This document shows, one piece after another, positions 8,609 to 18,573 of a stretch of DNA of 64,000 nucleotides. Source of the DNA: Affinundibacterium macrobrachii (GTDB taxonomy: Bacteria > Pseudomonadota > Gammaproteobacteria > Burkholderiales > Burkholderiaceae_D); assembly GCF_014652415.1 (NCBI RefSeq), contig NZ_BMYT01000003.1, positions 496,001-560,000 on the forward strand, in the 5' to 3' direction. The position numbers and the translations under genes were made by a program. Under the pieces are notes generated by a model that was given only the letters and a program-made list of their open reading frames with translations, searched no databases and had not been told where the DNA came from. Numbering within the stretch: position 1 is the first letter of the stretch; each line of letters opens with the position of its first letter.

Positions 8609-9589
8609 TTGTCTGCCACGCCCAACCAAAACTCTATTAATCAACTAATCGCTCCTGAAATGGATGCAGTGAACTTGGTTATACGCCAACAGTTGCATTC
8701 CGATGTAGCGCTTGTTAGTCAAATTTCTGAATATATTATTAATGCGGGCGGCAAACGCATACGCCCCGTGTTGGTTCTACTGATGGCGAATGCTTATGGC
8801 TACCAAGGTAAGTACCACTACGATTTAGCGGCAATTGTCGAATTCATTCACACCGCGACCTTATTGCATGATGATGTTGTCGACGAATCGTCGATGCGAC
8901 GTGGAAGACAAACTGCAAACGCCTTATTTGGCAATGCTGCTTCTGTCTTGGTAGGTGATTTCCTGTATTCACGCGCGTTTCAAATGATGGTGTCTATCAA
9001 CAGCATGCAAATTATGCAAATCTTGGCAGATGCGACAAATGTGATTGCCGAGGGTGAAGTTTTGCAATTACTGAACATGCATGATCCAGATGTCACCGAA
9101 GAACGCTATTTAGAGGTGATTCGCTGCAAAACAGCAAAGCTATTCGAAGCCGCTGCAGAAATCGGCGCGTTGATTAGTGGGGCGAATTCAATCCAAATTG
9201 CAGCTGCTGGCGAATATGGGCGTTCACTGGGGACCGCATTTCAACTCATTGACGATGTCTTAGACTATTCTGGTAAAGCAGAAGAAATCGGGAAAAATGT
9301 AGGTGATGATTTACGCGAAGGTAAGCCAACCTTACCTTTGATTTTTTTGATGAAAAATGGCAGCGCAGAAGAACGTGCATTAGTAAAAGCATGTATCGAA
9401 GAAGGTGATGAATCGAAATTCGATGCCATATTGCATGCGATCACTCAATCTGGAGCCTTGGCCTACACCAAAACGCAAGCAGATAAGGCGGCAGAACAAG
9501 CTGCACTAGCGGTGCAAGATTTACCCGATACGCCTTTTAAACAGGCTTTACTCGACCTCGCCAATCTTGCAGTGAATCGCAATCACTAG
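8609..9589 (+). CDS. ispB: Octaprenyl diphosphate synthase (long-chain trans-prenyl transferase)
   Basis: Makes the C40 side-chain precursor of ubiquinone from FPP and IPP. The first Asp-rich motif DDVVD is at residues 88-92 and the second, DDVLD, at 215-219, with GGKRIRP and the GKPTLPLIF stretch also present. No upstream ATG exists; TTG at 8609 has AGGA seven bases before it and gives MSATPNQ, 326 residues. TTGs at 8588 and 8594 lie too close to the predicted transcription start to be preferred. In many relatives ispB lies beside rplU divergently, as here apart from the intervening GH18 gene. Confidence 0.95.
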   Translation: MSATPNQNSINQLIAPEMDAVNLVIRQQLHSDVALVSQISEYIINAGGKRIRPVLVLLMANAYGYQGKYHYDLAAIVEFIHTATLLHDDVVDESSMRRGRQTANALFGNAASVLVGDFLYSRAFQMMVSINSMQIMQILADATNVIAEGEVLQLLNMHDPDVTEERYLEVIRCKTAKLFEAAAEIGALISGANSIQIAAAGEYGRSLGTAFQLIDDVLDYSGKAEEIGKNVGDDLREGKPTLPLIFLMKNGSAEERALVKACIEEGDESKFDAILHAITQSGALAYTKTQADKAAEQAALAVQDLPDTPFKQALLDLANLAVNRNH

Positions 9590-9992
9590 GCGACACTACT
9601 TACTGTAATCTTGGATTTCTGCATACAAAACCGCTCTAAAATTATCACGCGCCGAAAATACAGGTGGCGCGTGCATTCCTTCTACAGACAGCTTTTGGTA
9701 TTAATGAAGTGCTGCTGAAGCTCATCAAGTTCTATCTAGCTGTATCGTGTTTATACGACACTGCAAGGTGTTAGTAGACCTAATTCAATGTCATGTTCTC
9801 AATAGCACAGCCGGACGCATCTCTAGCAGATTGAAGTGAATTCACGACAGAAGTAAGCTAATTGACGCTAAATCCCTCAACAATTACTGCGTAAACATAT
9901 GCACATGAAGCAATATCCCTGTTTACAAAAGTCTTACTTAGTTGCATTATCACAAAGCAAGCTTTGATACCTCTTCTTTCCTTATAAAAATT
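9590..9992. other. ispB-pilB intergenic region
   Basis: The 403-base gap has an 8-bp perfect hairpin, CACGCGCC (9646-9653) with GGCGCGTG (9666-9673), followed by ATTCCTTCT, which may weakly terminate ispB. The rest is AT-rich and should hold the pilB promoter. I saw no further gene and no recognisable regulator site. Confidence 0.45.
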
Positions 9993-11720
9993 ATGTCAGC
10001 TGTCCCACCAAATTCGGCTTCGATTCAACCTGCCTCGGGCTTAGCGCGTGCTTTAGCACAAGCAAATTTGCTTACCGCTGCGCAACTTGATGCGATACAG
10101 AAAAAGGTACAAATTGAGAAATCCAATTTTTTAGATGGATTGCTACAAAATGGCGCTATCAATGCGCGCGACTTAGCGACTTTTTGTTCTGAAACCTTTG
10201 GCTACCCGCAGCTTGACTTGAGTGTGTTCGATGAGTCGATGTTGCCAGAGAAGATCATTGACGCAAAGATGATGCAATCTCAACGCGTCATCCCTTTATC
10301 GAAAAAAGGCAATAAGGTTTCCATCGGCATTTCCGATCCAACCAATACAGTCGCCATCGATCAAATTAAGTTTCAAACTGGTCTTAGCGTCGATATTGTG
10401 ATCGTTCAGCATGACTTGCTACAAAAACTGATTGATAAAATCAGCAAAACCTCAGAACAATCGATTTCTGATTTAGCTGGCGATGACTACGACATCGAAT
10501 TTAAAGAAGAAGATCTCAACTCAGGTGTAGTAGACACCCAAGCAGCTGAGATTGATGACGCTCCAGTCGTTAAATTCTTGCAAAAGATGTTGGTTGATGC
10601 GATCAATATGGGGGCATCTGATCTCCATTTTGAACCGTTTGAAAAGTTCTACAGAATTCGCTTCCGCGTTGACGGCGAATTACGCGAAATTGCACAACCT
10701 CCTTTAGCGATCAAAGATAAATTAGTCTCTCGTATTAAAGTCATCTCCAAGCTAGACATCTCTGAAAAACGTGTCCCTCAAGATGGTCGCATGAAGCTCG
10801 TTCTATCAGCGAGTAAAGCAATCGATTTTCGTGTGAGCACACTACCAACGCTATTCGGCGAAAAAATCGTAATGCGTATCTTGGATGGATCGCAGGCGCA
10901 AATGGGTATTGATGCGCTCGGCTACGATCCAGATCAAAAAGAAATTTTATTAGACGCAATTCAGCGCCCATACGGCATGGTGCTCGTCACAGGGCCAACT
11001 GGCTCGGGTAAAACGGTATCGCTCTACACCTGTTTAAATGTGATCAACAAACCGGGGATCAATATTTCTACCGCAGAAGATCCAGCGGAGATTAATTTAC
11101 CAGGCGTGAACCAAGTCAACATTAATGACAAAGCAGGTTTAACCTTCCCGGTCGCGCTCAAGTCCTTCCTGCGCCAAGATCCTGACATTATCATGGTGGG
11201 TGAGATTCGTGACTTAGAAACAGCGGATATCGCTATTAAAGCGGCACAAACTGGTCACATGGTTTTCTCTACACTCCATACTAATGACGCACCATCGACA
11301 TTAACCCGATTAATGAATATGGGTGTGGCGCCTTTCAATATCGCATCGTCGGTCATTCTGATCACGGCCCAACGCTTAACGCGACGTTTATGTACCTGCA
11401 AAAAACCTGTAGAAATTTTGGACGAAGTTCTATTGGCAGCTGGCTTTCTTGAAGAAGAATTGGACGGTACTTGGAAACCATACGGACCAGTCGGCTGCGA
11501 GCGATGCAGCGGCTCTGGATACAAAGGACGGGTTGGTATTTACCAAATTATGCCAATTACTGAAGCAATTGAAAAAATTATTCTAGCGAATGGCACCAGT
11601 CTTGAGATCCGCCAGCAATCTGAGGCGGAAGGGGTCAAAGGTCTACGCCGCTCAGGCTTACAAAAAGTGCGTCAAGGGCTTACCAGCTTAGAAGAAGTTC
11701 TTGGCTGCACCAACGAATAA
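9993..11720 (+). CDS. pilB: Type IV pilus assembly ATPase PilB
   Basis: 575 residues from the ATG at 9993, which gives the PilB-like start MSAVPPNS; a TTG 51 bases upstream is unlikely, although no good ribosome-binding site precedes the ATG. Cytoplasmic hexameric ATPase that powers pilus extension. N-terminal MshEN domain (about 20-180), then the secretion ATPase domain with Walker A GPTGSGKT (334-341), Asp box, GEIRDLETADIAIKAAQTGH (Walker B and His box) and a tetracysteine zinc site (CTCKK and CERCSGSGYKG). Heads pilB-pilC-pilD; no major pilin gene is in this window. Confidence 0.97.
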   Translation: MSAVPPNSASIQPASGLARALAQANLLTAAQLDAIQKKVQIEKSNFLDGLLQNGAINARDLATFCSETFGYPQLDLSVFDESMLPEKIIDAKMMQSQRVIPLSKKGNKVSIGISDPTNTVAIDQIKFQTGLSVDIVIVQHDLLQKLIDKISKTSEQSISDLAGDDYDIEFKEEDLNSGVVDTQAAEIDDAPVVKFLQKMLVDAINMGASDLHFEPFEKFYRIRFRVDGELREIAQPPLAIKDKLVSRIKVISKLDISEKRVPQDGRMKLVLSASKAIDFRVSTLPTLFGEKIVMRILDGSQAQMGIDALGYDPDQKEILLDAIQRPYGMVLVTGPTGSGKTVSLYTCLNVINKPGINISTAEDPAEINLPGVNQVNINDKAGLTFPVALKSFLRQDPDIIMVGEIRDLETADIAIKAAQTGHMVFSTLHTNDAPSTLTRLMNMGVAPFNIASSVILITAQRLTRRLCTCKKPVEILDEVLLAAGFLEEELDGTWKPYGPVGCERCSGSGYKGRVGIYQIMPITEAIEKIILANGTSLEIRQQSEAEGVKGLRRSGLQKVRQGLTSLEEVLGCTNE

Positions 11721-11738
11721 AAATACAAGGAATCCGAG

Positions 11739-12971
11739 ATGGCAACATCAGCAAGTAAAGGCGGCAAATCTTCGCAAGTTAAAGAAAATCTCTATTCTTG
11801 GGAAGGTAAAGACAAGCAAGGCAAAACCGTCAAAGGTGAATTGCGTGCGGGCGGCGAAGCGATTGTCAGCGCCACGCTGCGCCGTCAAGGCGTGATGGTG
11901 ACCAAAGTCAAAAAGAAAAGTTATAGCTCAGGTCAAAAAATTACCGACAAGGACATCACCTTGTTCACTCGTCAATTGGCAACGATGATGAAAGCTGGCG
12001 TCCCTTTGCTTCAATCATTTGATATTGTGGGCAAAGGCCATGCCAATCCCTCGGTGTCAAAATTATTGCTAGATATTCGCGCAGATATCGAAACTGGTAC
12101 TAGCTTAAATCAAGCTTTCCGCAAGTACCCGCTTTATTTTGATCCCTTATTTTGTAATTTGGTCGGGGCTGGTGAACAAGCGGGTATTTTGGAAGATTTG
12201 TTAACGCGCCTAGCAATTTACAAAGAAAAAACATTAGCAATTAAAGCTAAGATTAAATCTGCACTCACTTATCCTATCGCGATTCTTTCGATTGCATTTA
12301 TTGTGACTGCAGTAATCATGATTTGGGTTGTGCCAGCATTTAAGGAAGTATTTAAGAGCTTTGGAGCAGATTTACCTGGCCCCACGCTATTGGTTATGGC
12401 TATTTCAGATTTTGTCGTAGCCAATTGGTATCTCATATTTGGTGGAATTTTCGGTGCTCTCTATTTCTTCTTTCAATCTTGGCAACGCTCTCTTGAGATG
12501 CAACGATTCATGGATAGAATTTTGCTACAAGCACCAATTTTTGGTGCTGTGATTCGCAAAGCAACGATAGCACGCTGGACGCGTACATTAGCAACGATGT
12601 TTGCTGCGGGTGTGCCTTTAGTCGAGGCTTTAGACTCTGTGGGTGGCGCATCTGGTAACGCGGTTTATCTTGACGCCACAATTAAAATTCAAACTGAGGT
12701 AACAACCGGTACCAGTTTGACAGTCGCAATGCAAAATGCTGGCGTGTTCCCTAGCATGGTGACGCAAATGGTTGCCATTGGTGAAGAATCAGGCGCCTTA
12801 GATGGAATGTTGGGCAAAGTAGCTGATTTTTATGAGGAAGAAGTTGATGAAGCAGTCGCTAACTTATCCGCACTAATGGAACCAATGATTATGGCTATTC
12901 TGGGTGTCATCATCGGTGGCTTGGTTGTTGCCATGTATTTACCAATCTTTAAACTTGGTTCGGTGGTCTAA
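11739..12971 (+). CDS. pilC: Type IV pilus inner-membrane platform protein PilC
   Basis: 410 residues, GspF/PilC family. It forms the inner-membrane platform on which PilB turns during pilus assembly. Two copies of the T2SSF domain (about residues 72-195 and 275-397) each carry the family pattern (FTRQLATMMKAGVPLLQSF and WTRTLATMFAAGVPLVEAL), with three membrane segments at about 174-196, 224-246 and 382-402. It follows pilB by 18 bases, and its stop overlaps the pilD start (TAATG). Confidence 0.97.
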   Translation: MATSASKGGKSSQVKENLYSWEGKDKQGKTVKGELRAGGEAIVSATLRRQGVMVTKVKKKSYSSGQKITDKDITLFTRQLATMMKAGVPLLQSFDIVGKGHANPSVSKLLLDIRADIETGTSLNQAFRKYPLYFDPLFCNLVGAGEQAGILEDLLTRLAIYKEKTLAIKAKIKSALTYPIAILSIAFIVTAVIMIWVVPAFKEVFKSFGADLPGPTLLVMAISDFVVANWYLIFGGIFGALYFFFQSWQRSLEMQRFMDRILLQAPIFGAVIRKATIARWTRTLATMFAAGVPLVEALDSVGGASGNAVYLDATIKIQTEVTTGTSLTVAMQNAGVFPSMVTQMVAIGEESGALDGMLGKVADFYEEEVDEAVANLSALMEPMIMAILGVIIGGLVVAMYLPIFKLGSVV

Positions 12972-13837
12972 TGCTAGATTTAGTTTTATTTGTCGCACCA
13001 GAAAATCTGCTAGCAACAATCTTATTTGGAATTTTGGGGCTTCTCATCGGAAGCTTCCTCAATGTCGTCATTCATCGTTTACCGATTATGATGCAGCGAG
13101 AATCCGATAACTACGTCGCCACGGAGTCAGGTAAAGAACCGGCACACACTTCTCGTTACAATTTAATTGTTCCGCGCTCAGCTTGTCCGCATTGCCAACA
13201 CCAAATCACGGCCTTGGAAAATATCCCAGTCATCAGCTATTTAGTCATAGGCGGCAAATGCCGCGGCTGCAAAGCGCCCATATCTATACGCTACCCTATC
13301 GTGGAAGCGATTACGGGACTACTTAGCGGCCTTATGATCTGGCATTTTGGAAGTGGCACTGCTGGTTTAGGCGCCATCGTATTTGTCTGGTTTTTAATCG
13401 CGATGACTTTTATTGATGCCGATACCCAACTTCTTCCTGATGACCTGACTTTGCCACTACTTTGGCTAGGATTACTACTGAACTTGCACGGCACATTTAC
13501 TTCACTTGAGAATGCCGTCATTGGCGCGGTTGCGGGTTATTTGTCTTTATGGACAGTTTACTGGGCATTTAAACTGCTCACAGGTAAAGAAGGCATGGGC
13601 TATGGTGATTTCAAACTACTAGCAGCACTTGGCGCTTGGATGGGTTGGAGCATGCTACCTTTAATCATCTTACTGTCTTCCGCGGTTGGTGCTGTGATCG
13701 GCATCTCTATGATGGTTTTAGGCAGACTGGGCAAAGGGAAGCCCATTCCATTCGGTCCATATCTTGCGATTGCTGGGCTAATTGCCTTGCTATGGGGACA
13801 AAATATCAATAGCCAATATTTAGGTTTGTTCTATTGA
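12971..13837 (+). CDS. pilD: Prepilin peptidase / N-methyltransferase PilD
   Basis: 288 residues, family A24 aspartic peptidase that cleaves prepilin leaders and methylates the new N-terminus, in the inner membrane. The cytosolic zinc loop has both CxxC pairs (C72, C75, C97, C100), typical for bifunctional PilD. Catalytic aspartates are D149 in the FIDADTQLLPD stretch and D213 in GYGDFKLLAALGAWMG. About eight membrane segments. Its ATG overlaps the pilC stop by one base, and coaE begins one base after its own stop, so the whole run is one transcript. Confidence 0.96.
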   Translation: MLDLVLFVAPENLLATILFGILGLLIGSFLNVVIHRLPIMMQRESDNYVATESGKEPAHTSRYNLIVPRSACPHCQHQITALENIPVISYLVIGGKCRGCKAPISIRYPIVEAITGLLSGLMIWHFGSGTAGLGAIVFVWFLIAMTFIDADTQLLPDDLTLPLLWLGLLLNLHGTFTSLENAVIGAVAGYLSLWTVYWAFKLLTGKEGMGYGDFKLLAALGAWMGWSMLPLIILLSSAVGAVIGISMMVLGRLGKGKPIPFGPYLAIAGLIALLWGQNINSQYLGLFY

Positions 13838-13838
13838 G

Positions 13839-14480
13839 ATGTCAACGACCTCGTTAATCGTATCTAACAATCTTGATTTCTTCAGCGTAGGCTTAACTGG
13901 TGGAATCGGTAGCGGCAAAACGACAGTCGCCAATTTTTTTGCAGAGTTGGGTGTCAGCATCATAGACACAGACATCATTGCACACAACTTGACACTGCCT
14001 GGTGGTGCGGCCATACCTGCGATTCAAAAAGAATTTAGCGACGATTTTATTAGCGAAGATGGCGCCATGAATCGGCAAAAAATGCGTGAATTTGTATTTG
14101 CCAATCCAGCGGCAAAGCAGCGTTTAGAGCACATCCTCCATCCTCAAATTCGTACTGCTTGCGAAGAAGCTGCGCGTCAAGTACAAGGTTCATATGTGAT
14201 GTTTGTTGTTCCCCTGCTGATTGAATCTGGCACTTGGGCGCAAAGAGTAACAAAAATCGCTGTTGTCGATTGCCAAGAAGAGACGCAAATTTCTCGTGTA
14301 ATGCAACGCAATCACTTTAATCGTGAACAAGTTTTAGCTATCATGCGAGCACAAGCAACAAGAGAACAACGCTTGCAACATGCGGATGATGTGATTAATT
14401 CAGAACAGAATTTCAGTTCATTGAAACAGCATGTAGAGCAACTGCATCAAAAATACCTAAAATTATGTGAACTAGGCTAA
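13839..14480 (+). CDS. coaE: Dephospho-CoA kinase
   Basis: 213 residues. Phosphorylates the 3'-hydroxyl of dephospho-CoA, the last step of CoA synthesis. P-loop GGIGSGKT at residues 21-28; DTDIIAHNLT and the LID-region RVMQRNHFNREQ also fit. Starting directly after pilD, as in many proteobacteria (pilD-coaE-zapD-yacG). The N-terminal 15 residues are longer than usual, so an internal start is conceivable, but no better ribosome-binding site was seen. Confidence 0.96.
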   Translation: MSTTSLIVSNNLDFFSVGLTGGIGSGKTTVANFFAELGVSIIDTDIIAHNLTLPGGAAIPAIQKEFSDDFISEDGAMNRQKMREFVFANPAAKQRLEHILHPQIRTACEEAARQVQGSYVMFVVPLLIESGTWAQRVTKIAVVDCQEETQISRVMQRNHFNREQVLAIMRAQATREQRLQHADDVINSEQNFSSLKQHVEQLHQKYLKLCELG

Positions 14481-14579
14481 ACAAACGCACACAATGTTTG
14501 TAATTTTCGTCAGCTTGGTTCAGAATCACGTGAAACTAATTGCGCACCACATGAGCACCATATTTACAGGGAATTTATT

Positions 14580-15335
14580 TTGATTGTTTACGAATACCCT
14601 TTCAACGAGCGTATTCGCACGTTATTGCGGTTAGAAGACCTGTACGAAAAGTTTTCGTTTTTCTTGCACCAGTCCGATCCGCTGCAACATCACGTCGCGA
14701 TTGCCACCATATTTGAGATGCTCGAAGTGGCAGGCCGCGCTGACTTAAAATCCGATCTACTACAAGAATTAGATAGACAGAAAAATACCCTAATCGGCTT
14801 TAAATCCAATCCTAATGTACAAGCGGATATGCTCGATCAAGTCATCAATGATGTTGAAAGAGCTAGCGCTACTTTAATGGGGTCGACCGGAAAAACAGGT
14901 CAACATATTCGAGATAATGAATGGTTGATGAGCATACGCGGCCGCACCATCATTCCTGGCGGCGCTTGTGAATTTGATTTGCCGAGTTATCACGCTTGGA
15001 AAAAACTGCCAGCAGAAAAGCGCTTTGCCGATATTTCAGCTTGGTTCGCTCCGATCGCGCCATTGTTCGATGCTATTAATGTCGTACTGCGTTTATTGCG
15101 TGAATCCGGCGGCACCACCAAAGTAATTGCACAAGCAGGCAGCTACCAACAAATGTTGCAGGGTAAGGTATATCAACTGCTACGCGTCTCTATCGATCAA
15201 GGCATGGGCGCAATTCCTGAAATTTCAGCGAATAAATACATGCTGTGGATACGCATCATGTCGCAAGATGGCGATATGAAACCGAAGCCATTCGAAGGCG
15301 ACGTTCCGTTTGACCTCACTCTCTGCAATTTCTAA
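14580..15335 (+). CDS. zapD: Cell division protein ZapD
   Basis: 251 residues, ZapD (YacF) family, which bundles FtsZ filaments at the division ring by binding the FtsZ C-terminal tail. The typical start IVYEYPFNERIRTLLRLEDL is encoded from a TTG codon at 14580, preceded by AGGGA at good distance; no ATG is available in that position. The conserved centre with RGRTIIPGGACEFDLPSYHAW is intact. Located between coaE and yacG as in other proteobacteria. Confidence 0.95.
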   Translation: MIVYEYPFNERIRTLLRLEDLYEKFSFFLHQSDPLQHHVAIATIFEMLEVAGRADLKSDLLQELDRQKNTLIGFKSNPNVQADMLDQVINDVERASATLMGSTGKTGQHIRDNEWLMSIRGRTIIPGGACEFDLPSYHAWKKLPAEKRFADISAWFAPIAPLFDAINVVLRLLRESGGTTKVIAQAGSYQQMLQGKVYQLLRVSIDQGMGAIPEISANKYMLWIRIMSQDGDMKPKPFEGDVPFDLTLCNF

Positions 15336-15353
15336 TTACCAAATATCCTAGCT

Positions 15354-15554
15354 ATGGCAACTGTTGTATCTTGCCCCACCTGTGGGGCTAAAGTCACTTG
15401 GGAACCGGCGAGCACCTATCGCCCGTTTTGTTCTGATCGCTGCAAGCAAATTGATCTCGGTGCGTGGGCAGAGGAAAAATACACGATCCCAACAGTGAAT
15501 TTACCCGAAGATCCTAATCATCCTGATACTCCCGATCTCGGTAGTCTCAATTAA
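15354..15554 (+). CDS. yacG: DNA gyrase inhibitor YacG (zinc-binding)
   Basis: 66 residues. A small zinc protein that binds GyrB and inhibits gyrase in E. coli. The four zinc cysteines are visible in CPTCGAKV and in [16 protein letters not shown]; the Asp/Pro-rich tail is typical. Nineteen bases behind zapD, so it closes the pilB-yacG transcript; the tyrR-like gene converges on it 23 bases downstream. Confidence 0.95.
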   Translation: MATVVSCPTCGAKVTWEPASTYRPFCSDRCKQIDLGAWAEEKYTIPTVNLPEDPNHPDTPDLGSLN

Positions 15555-15577
15555 AACATCCAAAAACAAGGTAACGA

Positions 15578-17134
15578 TTACTTCTTAGGAATTCCGTGCT
15601 TGCGCAATTTGGCTGCGATCATGGAATGAGAGGTGTCTAATCTAGCGGCTAATTTTCGGCTAGATGGAAATTCTTGATAAAGCTTGCTGAGCAAAGCTGA
15701 TTCAAATTGATTGACGGAAGCCTCCCAGGTTTCCGCCTCTTCAAAAACGACCGTATCTGCCTGCATAGAATCTTCCGCCCAATCCAAATCGGCAGCATCC
15801 AGCACACGTTGGTCAGACATCGTAATCGCGCGAAAAACTACATTCTGCAACTGTCTTACATTGCCCGGCCAGCGATTATTCAGCATCGCAGTCGTCGCTG
15901 CTTGATTGAGACGCGAGACTGGCTTTTGTGCTTGCGTACAAGCGCGTTCAATGAAGTGGCGTGCCAATAACAAAATATCGTCAGCGCGTTCACGCAATGG
16001 CGGCATTTCTAAATGCAGAACATTCAAACGATAAAACAAATCTTCACGGAAGCTGCCTTCTTGCACCATCTTGCGTAAATTACGATGGGTCGCGCTGATG
16101 ATACGTACATCGACTTGAATTTCTTTATCACCGCCGATACGACGAAATTTCCCATCGTTCAAAAATCGTAGCAATTTCGCCTGCAAGTACAAAGACATCT
16201 CACCAACTTCATCCAGAAAGACCGTACCACCGTCGGCCATTTCAAATAAGCCGGGCTTACCGCCGCGATTCGCACCGGTAAAAGCGCCCGCCATATAGCC
16301 AAATAATTCGCTCTCAGCCAAACTTTCAGGCAAAGCGGCACAATTCAATTCGAGAAACGGTGCATGACTACGCGCACTAACGCCATGACAAGCTTGCGCC
16401 AGCAACTCTTTTCCCGTTCCCGTTTCGCCCGTAATCAACAAAGGCGCATCCACTACAGCAACCCGCGCTGCGCGTTTTTTCAAGACACGAATTTGTTCAG
16501 AATCACCGATAATGGCTTCAAAGCCACCTATCTCAGCGCGTGAAATCGCATGCAAACGCTCACCAATTCGCTTAGGCGCAGTCAAGGTCAAGAGCGCGCC
16601 AACAGCTTTGCCGTCGCTCGCTGTACCGGCAGATAATGGCTCAAACACGGGCGTGACGTCCATCATAAAAGGCTCGCCATTCAACAAGACTTCGCGCGTA
16701 GGTGCGCAAAATTCGTTGGCAATTAATTCGTGTTGGATCGTGCTATCTTGCAGCACTTGATATAAAGATTTTTGGCAGAGTTCTTTTTCCGTACAGCGCG
16801 CCACTTCCGCTGCTGCGGCATTGGCGATCACGATGCGCCCTAAAGCATCAATCGCCAGCACTGGATCTTCCATCACCGCCATGATGGTATCGAGATTAAG
16901 ACTGCGACGCATGCCCGGCAAAATATCAACGACTTCTATCGTCCCAACACCAGCGACTTGATCACAATCAGCTTGCAGACTAGCGAGCATGCTTTGTTTT
17001 AACTCGGGAATGTCGATATAGATATTCGGCGGATCAACCTCCACCGCTTGCACGTTCAAACCCTGCCGCGCCAATACCGCGAGAATCTCGTGAGCGATAC
17101 CGACTCGATCTTCAAAGGGAATATTGACGCGCAT
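15578..17134 (-). CDS. TyrR/PhhR-type sigma-54-interacting transcription activator
   Basis: 518 residues: an N-terminal ACT-like domain (1-72), a PAS domain (about 78-190), a sigma-54 AAA+ domain with Walker A GETGTGKE (236-243), GAFTGA loop (283-288) and Walker B GGTVFLDEV, and a C-terminal TyrR-like helix-turn-helix (about 485-515, SRKLAARLDTSHSMIAAKLRKHG). The intact GAFTGA shows it can activate sigma-54 polymerase, unlike E. coli TyrR. It lies directly downstream of alr-dadA on the same strand, and alr has a -24/-12 promoter; control of that operon is inferred. Effectors of relatives are aromatic or other amino acids bound to the ACT domain. Confidence 0.9.
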   Translation of the reverse strand: MRVNIPFEDRVGIAHEILAVLARQGLNVQAVEVDPPNIYIDIPELKQSMLASLQADCDQVAGVGTIEVVDILPGMRRSLNLDTIMAVMEDPVLAIDALGRIVIANAAAAEVARCTEKELCQKSLYQVLQDSTIQHELIANEFCAPTREVLLNGEPFMMDVTPVFEPLSAGTASDGKAVGALLTLTAPKRIGERLHAISRAEIGGFEAIIGDSEQIRVLKKRAARVAVVDAPLLITGETGTGKELLAQACHGVSARSHAPFLELNCAALPESLAESELFGYMAGAFTGANRGGKPGLFEMADGGTVFLDEVGEMSLYLQAKLLRFLNDGKFRRIGGDKEIQVDVRIISATHRNLRKMVQEGSFREDLFYRLNVLHLEMPPLRERADDILLLARHFIERACTQAQKPVSRLNQAATTAMLNNRWPGNVRQLQNVVFRAITMSDQRVLDAADLDWAEDSMQADTVVFEEAETWEASVNQFESALLSKLYQEFPSSRKLAARLDTSHSMIAAKLRKHGIPKK

Positions 17135-17181
17135 ACTTTACTTGACCTTCTGAATTAAGAAATCAAAAACATCTTGCCGCC

Positions 17182-17236
17182 GAGGCGCAGAGAACGCAAA
17201 GAAAATACACAAGTCACTCTGCGTTCTCTGCGCCTC
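17182..17236. repeat. Intergenic inverted repeat, CTCTGCG type (copy 1)
   Basis: GAGGCGCAGAGAACGCA (17182-17198) and its exact reverse complement (17220-17236) form a 17-bp perfect stem with a 21-base loop. It fills the space between the dadA stop and the start of the activator gene. A related copy lies on the other side of dadA. It may damp or stabilise transcript ends; no T-run follows. Confidence 0.8.
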
Positions 17237-17244
17237 AATGCTTC

Positions 17245-18522
17245 TTAAATCGCAATCGGGCGATTCATGCTGCCATAACGATCCATGTACAGGCCCTCGG
17301 TCGAGATTGCTGGCTTCTTGCCGGAAATCAAATCCGCCAAGAATTGACCTGAACCACAAGACATGGTCCATCCCAAAGTACCGTGGCCGGTATTCAGAAA
17401 TAAATTGCGATACGGTGTAGGGCCGACAATCGGTGTGCCATCCGGAGTCATTGGACGCAAGCCAGTCCAGAATTCGGCTTTACTAACATCGCCACCATGC
17501 GGAAATAAATCAGTGACTGAATGCACCAAAGTCTTACGACGAGATTCACGCAAACGCAAATCGTAGCCTGTGATTTCAGCCGTGCCGCCAACGCGAATTC
17601 GGTCGCCCAAGCGCGTAATTGCGACTTTGTAGGTTTCATCCATCACCGTCGATTCTGGCGCACCTGCTGCATCCGTAATCGGTACAGTGATCGAATAGCC
17701 TTTGATCGGGTACACCGGAATCTTAATACCTAATTCACGCAACAAAATTGGCGAGTAGCTACCCAATGCTAAGACAAATTTATCCGCAATGAATTGGCCT
17801 TTGGAAGTTTGCACGCTCTTGACTTGATCACCCTCAGCAATGATGCGTTCTATGCTGACGCCATACTCAAATTTCACGCCCAAGCCCTCTGCCAGCTTCG
17901 CCAAATTCTGCGTGAATTTGAAGCAGTCACCCGTTTCATCACCCGGCAAACGCAAGGCACCGACGAATTTTTCACGCACATTTTTTAATGCAGGTTCAAC
18001 CCGTAAGCATTCGTCGCCACTTAAAGACTCATATGGCACGCCATAGCGTTTCAGGATATCGATGTCGGCTTGTGAACCATCAAGTTGCTGTTGATTGCGG
18101 AATAACTGCAAAGTTCCCTGCGTACGTTCGTCATAGGAAATACCAGTGTCTTCACGCAATTGCTGCAACACATCGCGGCTGTACTGCGCCATGCGCAACA
18201 TACGGCCTTTATTGATCTCATAACGCTTGGTTGTGCAGTTCATCAACATCTGAAACACCCAGCGCCACATCGCGGGATCCATACTCGGACGAATTGCCAA
18301 TGGACTATGTTCCATCATCAGCCATTTGATCGCCTTCATCGGCACACCTGGACCAGCCCATGGTGCAGAGTAACCAGGAGAAACCTCACCTGCATTCGCA
18401 AAACTGGTTTCCAAGGCAGCGCCGCTTTGGCGTTCAATCACCGTCACCTCATGCCCAGCTTTGGCAAGGTAATAAGCGGTGGAGGTACCAATAACGCCTG
18501 CTCCCAAGATGACTATTTTCAT
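17245..18522 (-). CDS. dadA: D-amino acid dehydrogenase (small subunit), DadA
   Basis: 425 residues. FAD enzyme at the inner membrane that oxidises D-alanine and other D-amino acids to 2-oxo acids, passing electrons to quinone. The N-terminal FAD motif is [27 protein letters not shown]; the C-terminal [34 protein letters not shown] segment is characteristic. The ATG at 18522 has GGAA about seven bases before it and gives MKIVILG; a TTG 12 bases upstream is less likely. With alr it converts L-alanine to pyruvate. Flanked on both sides by related inverted repeats. Confidence 0.96.
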   Translation of the reverse strand: MKIVILGAGVIGTSTAYYLAKAGHEVTVIERQSGAALETSFANAGEVSPGYSAPWAGPGVPMKAIKWLMMEHSPLAIRPSMDPAMWRWVFQMLMNCTTKRYEINKGRMLRMAQYSRDVLQQLREDTGISYDERTQGTLQLFRNQQQLDGSQADIDILKRYGVPYESLSGDECLRVEPALKNVREKFVGALRLPGDETGDCFKFTQNLAKLAEGLGVKFEYGVSIERIIAEGDQVKSVQTSKGQFIADKFVLALGSYSPILLRELGIKIPVYPIKGYSITVPITDAAGAPESTVMDETYKVAITRLGDRIRVGGTAEITGYDLRLRESRRKTLVHSVTDLFPHGGDVSKAEFWTGLRPMTPDGTPIVGPTPYRNLFLNTGHGTLGWTMSCGSGQFLADLISGKKPAISTEGLYMDRYGSMNRPIAI

Positions 18523-18573
18523 GTTGTTTTCCAATAAAATATCTGAATGCTTTAATACGAAAAATTCTTTTTT

